From assembly GCF_029211185.1 (NCBI RefSeq), contig NZ_JARGDO010000006.1:1-64000 (forward strand): a stretch of 64,000 nt of DNA, given 5' to 3'. A model generated the notes under the pieces. It ran no database searches. It saw only the letters and a list, made by a program, of their open reading frames with translations, and was not told the DNA's origin. Every line of letters begins with the position of its first letter. The first letter of the stretch is position 1. Both the position numbers and the translations under genes were made by a program. The stretch is from Tessaracoccus caeni. GTDB lineage: Bacteria; Actinomycetota; Actinomycetes; Propionibacteriales; Propionibacteriaceae. Of the stretch, positions 21,282 through 29,780 are shown in pieces.

Positions 21282-22310
21282 ATGAGCCACGCCGCTCCCC
21301 CCACCGCCGTCGCTCTGTTGGGCATCGGCCGAATCGGCATCATGCACGCGCGGATCCTGGTCGCACATCCCCGGGTGGAGCGTCTGATCCTCGCCGACGT
21401 CGATGAAGCGCGGGCCACCCAGGCCGCGGCCGAGCTCGGTTGCGAGAGCGCCACCGTCGACCAGGTGCTGGACCCGACGAACGCATTGGGGCTCAGCGGC
21501 CTGATCATCGCCACCGGCACCTCGACCCACGCCGACCTCCTGGTTCGCGCCTCCCAAACCGGCGTCGCCACCTACTGCGAGAAGCCGATCGCCCTCACCC
21601 TCGAAGACGCCGAGCGTGCGAGCCGGGCCCTGGAGGACGCCAAGCTCCCCCACCACATCGGATTCCAGCGCCGCTTCGATGACGGCTACAACCGTGCGAA
21701 GAAGCTGCTCGACTCCGGTGAGCTCGGCGAACTGCGTCGCTTCCATGCGCTGACCTGCGACCAGTTCCCGCCGGCGGACGAGTTCATCCCAGGCTCTGGG
21801 GGCATTTTCCTCGACTGCAACGTGCACGACTTCGACATCCTTCGCTGGGTGACCGGGCGGGAAGTGGTCGAGGTCTACGCAACCGGCTCTGCGCGCGGCT
21901 CCAAGGTCTACGAGGAGAGCAACGACTTCTCCGACGCGGTGGCCATCCTCACCTTCGACGACGGCACCGTCGGCAGCGTGCACTCCTCACGATTCAACGG
22001 GCAGGGGCACGAGGTGCGCCTCGATCTCATGGGCACGAAGGGGGCGGCCAACGTCGGGCTCGACAACAAGGTGCCGTTCCGCTCCGTCGAGGACGACGTC
22101 GCCTTCCCGCCCGACGAGCCCTGGTACGACTTCATCGAGCGCTTCCGCCCGTGCTACGAACGCGAGCTCGATCACTTCCTGACCAGCACCATGAACGGCG
22201 GGCCCAGCGCGTGCACCGCGAGCGACGCCGTCGAGGCACTACGCATCGCGCTGGCCTGCGTGAAGTCGCGCGACGAACACCGCCCGGTACGGCTCTCCGA
22301 GATCAGCTGA
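21282..22310 (+). CDS. Gfo/Idh/MocA family oxidoreductase (inositol dehydrogenase-like)
   Basis: A 342-residue dehydrogenase. The Rossmann motif is ALLGIGRIGIMHA, the family signature is YCEKPIALTLEDAERA, then IGFQRRFDDGYNRAKKLLDSGELG and the catalytic-region SGGIFLDCNVHDFDILRW. Its paralogue in the window is 40679-41686, which shares FQRRFDAGYKRAKK and KDCSSHDFDAIRW. The start at 21282 has AAAGGAG upstream. It is divergent from the iolH-like gene, so both probably answer to the TTGGANCGCTCCAA regulator. Stereoisomer specificity is unknown. Confidence 0.92.
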   Translation: MSHAAPPTAVALLGIGRIGIMHARILVAHPRVERLILADVDEARATQAAAELGCESATVDQVLDPTNALGLSGLIIATGTSTHADLLVRASQTGVATYCEKPIALTLEDAERASRALEDAKLPHHIGFQRRFDDGYNRAKKLLDSGELGELRRFHALTCDQFPPADEFIPGSGGIFLDCNVHDFDILRWVTGREVVEVYATGSARGSKVYEESNDFSDAVAILTFDDGTVGSVHSSRFNGQGHEVRLDLMGTKGAANVGLDNKVPFRSVEDDVAFPPDEPWYDFIERFRPCYERELDHFLTSTMNGGPSACTASDAVEALRIALACVKSRDEHRPVRLSEIS

Positions 22311-22331
22311 CTCCGGCGCCGCTGGACAGAC

Positions 22332-22371
22332 AAGAAGGTGGCCCCTGGGATATCCCAGGGGCCACCTTCTT
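22332..22371. terminator. Bidirectional terminator
   Basis: A 40-bp perfect palindrome centred on GGGATATCCC, with AAGAAGG/CCTTCTT ends, between two convergent genes (dehydrogenase stop at 22310, binding-protein stop at 22389). The flanking T and A runs make it work in both directions. Confidence 0.9.
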
Positions 22372-22388
22372 TGTCAGTCAGACGAGGG

Positions 22389-23378
22389 TCAGTTGATGAC
22401 CTTCTGGACTTCCTCGTCGTTGATGTTCTCCGGGGTCACCCACACCGACTCGGAGACGACGTTGGACTCGGCCGGGTTGTTGCCCTTCGAGGCCTCGACC
22501 AGAAGCTGGACGGTCTTGTAGCCCATGCCGTACGGGTTCTGGACGATGACGCCGTTGATCTTGCCCTGCTCGAGCAAGGTCAGCACGTCGGGAGACGAGT
22601 CGACGCCGACGACCTTGATATCGAGACCCTTGGCCGCAACCTCGTCGGAGATGGCGATCGTGGAGTCGTCGTCGGTGCCGAAGAAGCCGACCAGATCCTG
22701 GTGCGCCTGCAGGATGCCCTGCGCCTTGTCACGCGACTTGGCGGGATCGGACTCGCCGTTCTGGGTGTCGACGACCTCCATCTCAGGGGCGTTCGCCGCA
22801 ATCCAGTTCTTGAAGCCGTCGCGGCGTGCAGCGGCAGTGCCGACCTCGCCGTGGGCGATGATCGCGACCTTGCCCTTGCTGCCGACCATCTCGGCGAGCT
22901 TCTCGGCAGCCTGGGCGCCCATGCCCTCGTTGTCCGAGGCCACGGTGGCCAGCGGCACGTCGGAGGTGGTGAGCGGGGTGTCGAAGACGATCACCGGGAT
23001 GCCCGCGGCCTTGGCCTCGTCCATCAAGCGGGGAGCGCCGTCCTGCGCACCGTCCTGGGGAGCGAAGCCGATGCCGATGGGGCCGGCGGTGATGGCCGAC
23101 TGCAGCTGGTTGAGCTGCTTGTCGCCCTCGGACTCGGTATCGGGGCCATTGAAGGTGACGGTGACGCCCAGTTCGGAACCGGCAGCCTCAGCACCCTCCT
23201 TGACCTTCATCCAGTACTCGGCCGAGTTCGCCTTGGCGACCAGCGCGACGGTGCCGCCGCCACCAGTACCGGGATCGCCGGTCGCACCAGTGGTCTCACC
23301 GGGGCTGGTGTTGCCGCCGCAGGCCGCCAGGCTGAGGGCCATGAAGGCACCGACGGTGCCAGCTAGTAGTTTCTTCAC
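22389..23378 (-). CDS. Sugar (cyclitol) ABC transporter substrate-binding lipoprotein
   Basis: A 329-residue RbsB-type binding protein with lipobox LAAC (Cys20) and a linker of Gly/Thr. The mature part starts TVALVAKANSAEYW. The shared blocks TESEGDKQLNQLQSAI and DTQNGESDPAKSRDKAQGIL tie it to the two other binding proteins in the window. Unlike them it is encoded with its own ATPase and permease (order ATPase, permease, SBP), so it is the cognate binding protein of the importer. A hairpin at 23427-23452 separates it from the permease gene, and a strong terminator follows it. Confidence 0.93.
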   Translation of the reverse strand: MKKLLAGTVGAFMALSLAACGGNTSPGETTGATGDPGTGGGGTVALVAKANSAEYWMKVKEGAEAAGSELGVTVTFNGPDTESEGDKQLNQLQSAITAGPIGIGFAPQDGAQDGAPRLMDEAKAAGIPVIVFDTPLTTSDVPLATVASDNEGMGAQAAEKLAEMVGSKGKVAIIAHGEVGTAAARRDGFKNWIAANAPEMEVVDTQNGESDPAKSRDKAQGILQAHQDLVGFFGTDDDSTIAISDEVAAKGLDIKVVGVDSSPDVLTLLEQGKINGVIVQNPYGMGYKTVQLLVEASKGNNPAESNVVSESVWVTPENINDEEVQKVIN

Positions 23379-23426
23379 GGTTTTCTCCTTGTGATTGTTG
23401 AGAAACGTACGGAAATGGTTGGGAGT

Positions 23427-23452
23427 CCGGGAACCCCGTTCGGGGTTCCCGG
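23427..23452 (-). terminator. Intra-operon hairpin between permease and SBP
   Basis: An 11-bp stem CCGGGAACCCC/GGGGTTCCCGG with loop GTTC in the 88-nt gap. It may be a processing or partial termination site that lets the binding protein be made at a different level from the membrane parts. It lacks a T-run. Confidence 0.55.
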
Positions 23453-23466
23453 ATCAAGGAAGAGAT

Positions 23467-24477
23467 TTACTCGCCACCACCACGGCGGGCGATGTCGACG
23501 TAGACCGCGATCAGCACGACAACGCCGAGGACGACGCGCTGCCACTGATCCTGGACACCCATGACGGTCAGACCGTTGAAGATGGTCTGGATCGTCACGG
23601 CGCCGATCACGGCGCCGAAGATCGACGCGCGTCCGCCTCGCAGCGAGGTGCCGCCGATGACGGCTGCGGCGATGGCGTACATCTCGTAGCCCTGGCCCAG
23701 CGTGGGCTGAGCGGCGGACAGACGAGAGGACATCAGGATGCCGGAGATACCGGTGAACAGACCGCAGATCACGTAGGCCAGCACCTTCCAGCGGTTGGTG
23801 TTCACGCCGGAGATACGGGTGGCCTCTTCGTTGGATCCGATCGACAGGGCGTAGCGGCCGATGACGGTCTTGTTCATCATGACGCCCGCGATGACCGCGA
23901 GCACGACCAGGATCAGGACACCGTTGGGCAGCCCCGGGATCAGCTGCCCGACCGCGATGGCGTCGTAGCCGGCGATGCTACGCAGCGAGATGGTGCGGCC
24001 ATCTGCCATGACCAGTGCGGCTCCCCAGCAGACCATCATCATGGCCAGGGTGGCGATCATCGGCTGCATCTTGATGTAAGCGACGAGGAAACCGTTGATG
24101 AAGCCGAGCAGCGCACCGGCGGCCAGACCGCCGATGATGCCGACGGCCATCGGCAGATGGAAGCCTTCCTCCGCGATCAGCAGGGCGGCGAACACCGAGG
24201 TGGCGGCCATGCCGAGGCCTGGCGTCAGGTCGATGCCACCCGTGGCGATCACGAAGGAGAGTCCGAGCGCCTGGATGCCGGTGACGACGGCGGCGAGGAG
24301 CAGGGAGGAGATGTTGCTCCAGCTGGCGAAGTTCTGGTTCATGATGGTGAAGAACACCGCCAGCAGCACGACGACGAGCACGACGAGACCCTGCTGAAGG
24401 AACGCCTTGTAGCGCTCCGGGATGCCGCCGATCTTGGCGGACTTGGCGGCGATCGCCGATTCTTGAGTAGCTGACAT
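23467..24477 (-). CDS. Sugar (cyclitol) ABC transporter permease (RbsC type)
   Basis: A 336-residue permease of the BPD_transp_2 family with about eight to ten membrane spans. The helix pairs around GLGMAATSVFAALLIAEEG and the cytoplasmic signature GSNEEATRISGVNTNRWKVLAY (the EAA-like loop contacting the ATPase) are present. GGTSLRGGRASIFGAVIGA near the end is typical of RbsC. It starts at 24477, 4 nt after the ATPase gene. It is the only sugar permease of this kind in the window although three related binding proteins are encoded, so it probably serves all of them. Confidence 0.93.
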   Translation of the reverse strand: MSATQESAIAAKSAKIGGIPERYKAFLQQGLVVLVVVLLAVFFTIMNQNFASWSNISSLLLAAVVTGIQALGLSFVIATGGIDLTPGLGMAATSVFAALLIAEEGFHLPMAVGIIGGLAAGALLGFINGFLVAYIKMQPMIATLAMMMVCWGAALVMADGRTISLRSIAGYDAIAVGQLIPGLPNGVLILVVLAVIAGVMMNKTVIGRYALSIGSNEEATRISGVNTNRWKVLAYVICGLFTGISGILMSSRLSAAQPTLGQGYEMYAIAAAVIGGTSLRGGRASIFGAVIGAVTIQTIFNGLTVMGVQDQWQRVVLGVVVLIAVYVDIARRGGGE

Positions 24478-24481
24478 TTGC

Positions 24482-26041
24482 TTACGCCTCACTCGCTTGC
24501 TTGGTCTGGAACTGGGTGGCCAGCTCCATGATCTTTTCCTGGGTGGCCTCCTCATTGGAGAGGTAGCCGGTGATGCGGCCATTGCACATGACGGCGATCC
24601 GGTCGGATAGCCGGAGAACCTCCTCCATCTCGGAGGAGATCATGATGATCGACTTGCCTTCGTCGGTAAGCCGATCGAGGAGGTCGTAGATCTCCTGCTT
24701 GGCGCCGACGTCGATGCCTCGCGTCGGTTCGTCGAAGATGAGAATCTCGCAGTCGCGCTCGAGCCACTTCGCCAGGACGACCTTCTGCTGGTTGCCACCA
24801 GAGAGGTTCTTCACGAACTGACGCGACGACGGGGTCTTGGTACGCAGAGCCTTGACCCACTTGTCCGACGCCTCGACCATCTTGCTGTCCTGCAGCAGGC
24901 CGAGCGGGGACCGGAATGTCTTCAGCGAGGCGAGCGCGGTGTTGGCCGCCAAGTCCTGGCCCAGGATCAAACCGAACTGCTTGCGATCCTCGGACAGGTA
25001 GCCGATGCCCTCCTCCACAGCCTGCTGCGGGTGATTGATCGACACCTCTTTGCCATTGATCTTGACGGTGCCGCTGCTCTTGGGATCGGCGCCGATCAAG
25101 GCCCGTGCCACCTCGGTGCGACCGGCTCCCATCAGGCCCGCGAAGCCGAGGATCTCGCCCTTCTCCAGCTTGAAGCTGACGTCGGTCAGAAGCTCCTTGG
25201 TGGAAAGGTTGTTCACCTCGAGCACCGGGGCCGTCTCAGCACGAGGTTCGGGCCGCACGTTGGATTCGATCTTGCGGCCGACCATCAGCTGGATGATCTC
25301 GGGAATCGTCACGCTCGCCGCAGGGATCGAATCGACCAACTGGCCGTCACGCAGCACGGTGATCTGCGTGGACAGGTGCCGGATCTCTTCCATGCGATGG
25401 GAGATGTAGACCACCGCGGTCTTCGGGGAGATGAAGTCATCGATGATCTTGAAGAGCATCGCCACTTCCTTGTCCGTCAGAGCGGCGGTGGGCTCGTCCA
25501 TGATCAGGACCGAGGAGTTGAAGGACATCGCCTTGGCGATCTCCAGCAGCTGCTGGGCCGCGACGGTCAGGCGTCCCACCTGGATCCGCGGATCGATGTC
25601 GACGCCGAGGCGCTCGAAGAGCTCCCTGGCCTTGCGGTTCATCTCCGCATCGTTGATGAACGCTCCACCCGTCTTGGACTCGCGCCCGATGAAGATGTTC
25701 TGCGCTGCGGTCAGGTGGTTCATCAGGTGGAACTCCTGATGGATCACGCTGATGCCGGCGTGGTGCGCGGCGAGCGGGTTGGGGAGCTCGATCTTCTTCC
25801 CGCGCAGGAAGATCTCGCCCTCATCCGGGTGATAGATACCCGAGATCATCTTCATCAGGGTGGACTTTCCGGCCCCGTTTTCACCCACGAGGGCGTGCAC
25901 TTCACCGCCTCGCAGCGTGAAGTCAACGCTGTCCAACGCTCGCACGCCCGGGAACACTTTGCTGATCCCCTTGGCTTCGAGGATGATCTCCCCGACCCCG
26001 GCTCTCGTAGCGCTCCCGGCAGAGGTGCCAGGTGCTGTCAT
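24482..26041 (-). CDS. Sugar (cyclitol) ABC transporter ATP-binding protein (RbsA/MglA type)
   Basis: A 519-residue double-cassette ATPase. The first domain has Walker A GENGAGKST (53-61), a Q-loop IHQEFHLM, signature GRLTVAAQQLLEIAKAM and Walker B SVLIMDEPTAALT. The second has the degenerate Walker A GLMGAGRTE and signature LSGGNQQKVVLAKWL, then ILIFDEPTRGID, as expected for carbohydrate-uptake (CUT2) transporters. The start at 26041 is preferred over a longer in-frame extension that lacks homology. It is first in the ATPase-permease-SBP operon, with a good promoter at 26132-26159. Confidence 0.95.
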   Translation of the reverse strand: MTAPGTSAGSATRAGVGEIILEAKGISKVFPGVRALDSVDFTLRGGEVHALVGENGAGKSTLMKMISGIYHPDEGEIFLRGKKIELPNPLAAHHAGISVIHQEFHLMNHLTAAQNIFIGRESKTGGAFINDAEMNRKARELFERLGVDIDPRIQVGRLTVAAQQLLEIAKAMSFNSSVLIMDEPTAALTDKEVAMLFKIIDDFISPKTAVVYISHRMEEIRHLSTQITVLRDGQLVDSIPAASVTIPEIIQLMVGRKIESNVRPEPRAETAPVLEVNNLSTKELLTDVSFKLEKGEILGFAGLMGAGRTEVARALIGADPKSSGTVKINGKEVSINHPQQAVEEGIGYLSEDRKQFGLILGQDLAANTALASLKTFRSPLGLLQDSKMVEASDKWVKALRTKTPSSRQFVKNLSGGNQQKVVLAKWLERDCEILIFDEPTRGIDVGAKQEIYDLLDRLTDEGKSIIMISSEMEEVLRLSDRIAVMCNGRITGYLSNEEATQEKIMELATQFQTKQASEA

Positions 26042-26131
26042 CGTCAGCCTCCTTGCTGTTGATCTGTCGGTGCCCCGCCCGCGCGCTGTTGCCCGGGAAA
26101 GGCCCACTCGACCAGTGTGTTGTATTCTCGC

Positions 26132-26159
26132 ATGTTACAGCCAATCAGACCTTTGTCAA
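26132..26159 (-). promoter_or_regulatory. Promoter of the cyclitol ABC transporter operon
   Basis: On the minus strand TTGACA (26154-26159) and TAACAT (26132-26137) are 16 nt apart, about 90 bp upstream of the ATPase start. Two TTTGTCA repeats (26152-26158 and 26165-26171) overlap and flank the -35. The rest of 26042-26503 is the divergent regulatory region; apart from this promoter and the site at 26389-26436 I see nothing in it. Confidence 0.6.
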
Positions 26160-26388
26160 GTCATTTGTCAGGTCCGCGGACTGTGGTCAGCAGCACGTCA
26201 CCATTGACCAAGCTCATGGTGACATAACGCGAGGCCACAGCACGAGGACTTCCACCCATCGATACCGAAATGTGACCTGACACTCTGGACCACCACGCAC
26301 TTCGCCCATCTCATAGCTGGCGCGATGCCCCCTCCACCCCGCCTGGCCACGTACCCACCGGGGTATCAGAAGATGCCATAGTCATAGC

Positions 26389-26436
26389 TTGACACGACAA
26401 TCTGAAGCGCTCTAATCTAGCTATTAGAGCGCTTCA
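26389..26436 (+). promoter_or_regulatory. Promoter with double LacI-type operator
   Basis: TTGACA (26389-26394) and TCTAAT (26411-26416) lie 16 nt apart. Two inverted copies of TGAAGCGCTCTAAT (26403-26416, and its complement 26423-26436) cover the spacer, -10 and start region, with AGCGCT cores 22 bp apart, about two helical turns. This is the likely operator of the LacI protein encoded third in the operon (28779). Confidence 0.75.
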
Positions 26437-26503
26437 AAGCTGACGGCGCTCACAACTTCACTCGACAGTCATGTGAACAACCCGCACACAGAAAGCCCAG
26501 CTC

Positions 26504-27433
26504 ATGGCCTTGAAGGCACGCAATACGAACCCCCGCTACTCCAAGCTCACCGTCGGCACCGCCCCCGACTCCTGGGGTGTCTGGTTCCCCGAGGACGACA
26601 AGCAGGTCAGCTGGACCACCTTCCTCGACGAGGTGGCAGAGGCCGGCTACGAGGTCATCGAGACCGGACCCTTCGGCTTCCTGCCCACCGACCCCGAGAC
26701 CCTGATGGCCGAATGCGCCAAGCGCGGCATCACCGTCGTCGCCGGTACCCAGTTCGGCGTCCTGCACCGTGCTGAGGACTGGGACAAGACCGAAGCCGAC
26801 ATGCGCGCCAACGCGGAGGTGCTGAAGGCCGTCAGCGCGAAGTACCTCGTCTACCTTCCCCCGATGCTGCGCGACCTGCAGACCGGCGGCTGGGCCGAGG
26901 ATCCCAACCTCTCCGAGGACGACCTGGCGCTGTTCGCCGCCAATGCCAACCGCCTGGGCAAGATCCTCAAGGACGAGTACGGCATCACCATGGTGGTGCA
27001 TCCCCACGGCGACTCCCACATCGAGACCCGCGAGCAGATCGACCGCTTCTTCGCCGCCACGGATCCCGAGTACGTCTCCTTCTGCCTCGACACCGGACAC
27101 CTCGAGTACGGCCAGGTGGACACCGTCGACCTGATCAAGAGCTACCCCGACCGCATCGGCCTGGTGCACATCAAGCAGATGGACCCGGCCGTCGTGCAGA
27201 AGGTCCGCGACGAGGATCTCTCGTTCGGCGAAGCGGTGTCCCTCGGCGTGTGCGTCACCCCTGACGGTGGCCAGCCCAAGGTGGCCGCCGTCATCGAGGC
27301 GCTGGCCGACCTCGACAAGGATCTGTACGTCATCGTGGAACAGGATCTCTACCCCTGCGCCCCCGACGTGCCGCTGCCGCTTGCCATCGAGACCCGCAAG
27401 GTTCTCGCCCAGAACAACCTGGGCCTCCTCTGA
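26504..27433 (+). CDS. IolE-like TIM-barrel protein (keto-inositol dehydratase-like)
   Basis: A 309-residue sugar-isomerase/epimerase-fold protein. DSWGVWFP and VIETGPFGFLPTDP mirror the IolE motifs ISWGVCEVPG and ATEFGPQGWLP in the iolE gene at 47031. Likely metal ligands are in HPHGDSHIE, CLDTGHLEYG, LVHIKQMDP and VIVEQDLYP. A very close paralogue is 37586-38521. In context it would dehydrate the keto-cyclitol made by the dehydrogenase encoded next. It is first in the order IolE-like, dehydrogenase, LacI, the same order as at 37586-40671. Confidence 0.85.
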   Translation: MALKARNTNPRYSKLTVGTAPDSWGVWFPEDDKQVSWTTFLDEVAEAGYEVIETGPFGFLPTDPETLMAECAKRGITVVAGTQFGVLHRAEDWDKTEADMRANAEVLKAVSAKYLVYLPPMLRDLQTGGWAEDPNLSEDDLALFAANANRLGKILKDEYGITMVVHPHGDSHIETREQIDRFFAATDPEYVSFCLDTGHLEYGQVDTVDLIKSYPDRIGLVHIKQMDPAVVQKVRDEDLSFGEAVSLGVCVTPDGGQPKVAAVIEALADLDKDLYVIVEQDLYPCAPDVPLPLAIETRKVLAQNNLGLL

Positions 27434-27474
27434 GACCCGCACCGATCACGAGCACCGAACACAAGGAGCACACC

Positions 27475-28653
27475 ATGACCGAACAACTCTCCGTCGCCGT
27501 CATCGGCGCCGGGATGGCCGGACGCAGCCACGCCAACGGCTACCGTCAGGCCAACACCATCCACGGCGGCGGCCTGCCGAAGATCCGCCTGGCCGCCATC
27601 GCCGACGTCAACCTCGAGCTGGCGCAGGAAGTCGCCGACCGCTACGGCTTCGAGAAGGCCGTCGGCTCGTGGCAGGAGGTGGCCGAGGATCCCACCATCG
27701 ACGTGGTGAGCGTCGTCGTCGGCAACTCGCTGCACCGCGAGGTGGTCGAGGCGCTGCTGGCCGCCGGCAAACACGTGCTGTGCGAGAAGCCGCTGGCCGC
27801 CTCCCTCGAGGACGCCGAAGCCATGGTCGCCGCCGCCGAGAAGGCCACCACCGTCGCCGCGACGGCCTACTCGTTCCGCCGCAACCCTGCCATCGAAGCC
27901 ATCCGCGAGCGCCTCGCCGACGGCACCCTCGGCAAGCCCGCCATCATCGAGGCCCACTACATGGCCGACTACGCCTGCGACCCCGAGGGCCCCATGAGCT
28001 GGCGTTTCCGCGGTCCGCTGGGCTCCGGTGCTCTCGCCGACCTGGGCGCGCACATCGTCGACCTGGCCGAGTACGTGAACGGCCCGATCGCCTCTGTCTC
28101 CGGCGCGATCTTCTCGATCGCGATCCCCGAGCGCCACCTGCCCGTCGGAAACGTGATCGGCCACGACCATGCCGAGCTGTCGGACGAGACCGAGCCGGTC
28201 ACCAACGACGACTCCGTCGTGTTCACCGCGACCTTCGCCAACGGCGCCGTCGGCACCTTCCGGGTGTCCCGCGTGGCCTACGGCCCGGCCAACGACCTGG
28301 CGATCACCCTGACCGGCACCGACACCCGCGCGGTGTTCGACTGGCGTCGCCCCGCCGAGTTCATCATCGCCGACAACACCCCGAGCGCGGCCACCCGCGG
28401 CGACCGCGTCGTCTACGTGTCCCCCGGCACCGCTTCGGTCTTCGATGACGGCGTGCCGATGCCCGGCGGCAACATCTCCTTCGGCTACGGCGACCTGTTC
28501 ATCTACCAGACCCGGGCCTTCCTGGATCAAGTGCTGGGCCGCGAGTCCGAGCTGCCGCGCTGCGCCACCTTCGCCGACGGCCTGCACACCATGCAGATCA
28601 TCGAGGCGATCACCAAGAGCGCCAACCAGAACGGCGCCGCCGTCGAGGTGTGA
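27475..28653 (+). CDS. Gfo/Idh/MocA family oxidoreductase
   Basis: A 392-residue dehydrogenase with Rossmann VAVIGAGMAGRSHANGY, signature LCEKPLAASLEDAEAM, a Tyr/Cys-rich DYACDPEGPMSWRFRG and the catalytic-region GALADLGAHIVDLAEY. It is the long-form type shared with 17915-19087. The ribosome-binding site is AAGGAG 6 nt before ATG. It is co-transcribed with the IolE-like gene upstream and probably the LacI gene downstream, although a hairpin at 28692-28721 intervenes. The substrate is a cyclitol or sugar of unknown configuration. Confidence 0.91.
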   Translation: MTEQLSVAVIGAGMAGRSHANGYRQANTIHGGGLPKIRLAAIADVNLELAQEVADRYGFEKAVGSWQEVAEDPTIDVVSVVVGNSLHREVVEALLAAGKHVLCEKPLAASLEDAEAMVAAAEKATTVAATAYSFRRNPAIEAIRERLADGTLGKPAIIEAHYMADYACDPEGPMSWRFRGPLGSGALADLGAHIVDLAEYVNGPIASVSGAIFSIAIPERHLPVGNVIGHDHAELSDETEPVTNDDSVVFTATFANGAVGTFRVSRVAYGPANDLAITLTGTDTRAVFDWRRPAEFIIADNTPSAATRGDRVVYVSPGTASVFDDGVPMPGGNISFGYGDLFIYQTRAFLDQVLGRESELPRCATFADGLHTMQIIEAITKSANQNGAAVEV

Positions 28654-28691
28654 TCGACGAGGTGCGATCGACGCTGTGACCGTCTGGATGT

Positions 28692-28721
28692 GGGCCCGGG
28701 CTGCGTGAGCGGCCCGGGCCC
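28692..28721 (+). terminator. Hairpin between dehydrogenase and LacI gene
   Basis: A 10-bp GC stem GGGCCCGGGC/GCCCGGGCCC with a 10-nt loop, 38 nt after the dehydrogenase stop and with no T-run. Probably a partial terminator. Confidence 0.5.
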
Positions 28722-28778
28722 GCGTCGTCCTCCCGCGTTACTGATTACTGATTAACTGAACCCATGGAGAGGGATCCC

Positions 28779-29774
28779 GTGAAGACGATCACCCTGGAGG
28801 ACGTCGCCCGCGACGCCGGCGTGTCCCGGGCTCTCGTCTCCATGGCCATCCGCGACGTGCCCGGCGTGAACTCCCAGACCCGGGATCGCATTCTCGCCAC
28901 CGCCGAGCGCCTCGGCTACCGGCCCAACCGGCTGGCCAGCCGGCTCGCCAGCCGGTCCACCACCGCGATCGGGGTGTTCCTGCTCGACCTGCGCCAGGAC
29001 GTCTACGCCGACATGTTCGACGGCATCCGAGACGTCACCCAGGACGAGAAGCTGCACCTCGTGCTCGCCGTAGGAGCCCACGACGGGACGCTGGACGGCA
29101 ACGCGCTGGACAGCCTGATGCAGTCTCGCGTCGACATCGTGATCGCCACCGGCCTGCTGCTGCCCGACGACGACGTGCGCGCCTTCAGCCGGCACACCCC
29201 CATCGTCAGCGTGGCGCGACAGATCGACGGGGTGGACAGCGTCGCCTCCGACAACGTGCGCGGCGCCCTCCTTGCCACAGAGCACCTGATCGGGCTGGGG
29301 CATCGAAGGATCGTCTTCCTCGCCAACCCGCAGACCGACGGCTACACCGGCCGGCAGGAGGGCTACGTCGACACCATGACGCGCGCCGGGCTGGAACCGT
29401 GGCTGGTGGGTTCGCAGTATTCGCGGCGCCAGGCGGCCCGGGATATCGCCCCCGTGCTGGCCCTGCCCGTCGACGAACGACCGACGGCGGTGTTCGCCCA
29501 CAACGACCAGGCGGCGCTGGGCGTCCTGGATGCCATGGCGACGTTGGGTCTACGGGCACCCGACGACATCTCGGTCGTCGGATACGACAACAGCCAGGTC
29601 AGCCAGGCGCCGGGCACCCAGCTGACCACCGTGGACATCCACGGCGAGGAGTTGGGCGAGGAGGCCGCCCGAATGGCACTGCGGAGGCTGGAGGAGCCCT
29701 CTGCTCCCCCAGCCTCGCACGTGTCCCAGCCGACGCTGGTGGTGCGCGCCACCAGCGGACCGGCCAGGTTCTAG
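28779..29774 (+). CDS. LacI family transcriptional regulator
   Basis: A 331-residue repressor with helix-turn-helix TLEDVARDAGVSRALVSMAI and hinge LGYRPNRLASRLASRST, followed by a sugar-binding sensor with ASDNVRGALLATEHLIGLGH and HNDQAALGVLDAM. I start it at GTG 28779 because GGAGAGGG lies 5 nt upstream; the ATG at 28764 has no ribosome-binding site. The recognition residues Arg-Ala are shared with the regulator at 34911. It probably controls its own operon and the divergent ABC importer through the double operator at 26403-26436. Confidence 0.92.
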   Translation: MKTITLEDVARDAGVSRALVSMAIRDVPGVNSQTRDRILATAERLGYRPNRLASRLASRSTTAIGVFLLDLRQDVYADMFDGIRDVTQDEKLHLVLAVGAHDGTLDGNALDSLMQSRVDIVIATGLLLPDDDVRAFSRHTPIVSVARQIDGVDSVASDNVRGALLATEHLIGLGHRRIVFLANPQTDGYTGRQEGYVDTMTRAGLEPWLVGSQYSRRQAARDIAPVLALPVDERPTAVFAHNDQAALGVLDAMATLGLRAPDDISVVGYDNSQVSQAPGTQLTTVDIHGEELGEEAARMALRRLEEPSAPPASHVSQPTLVVRATSGPARF

Positions 29775-29780
29775 AGGCCG

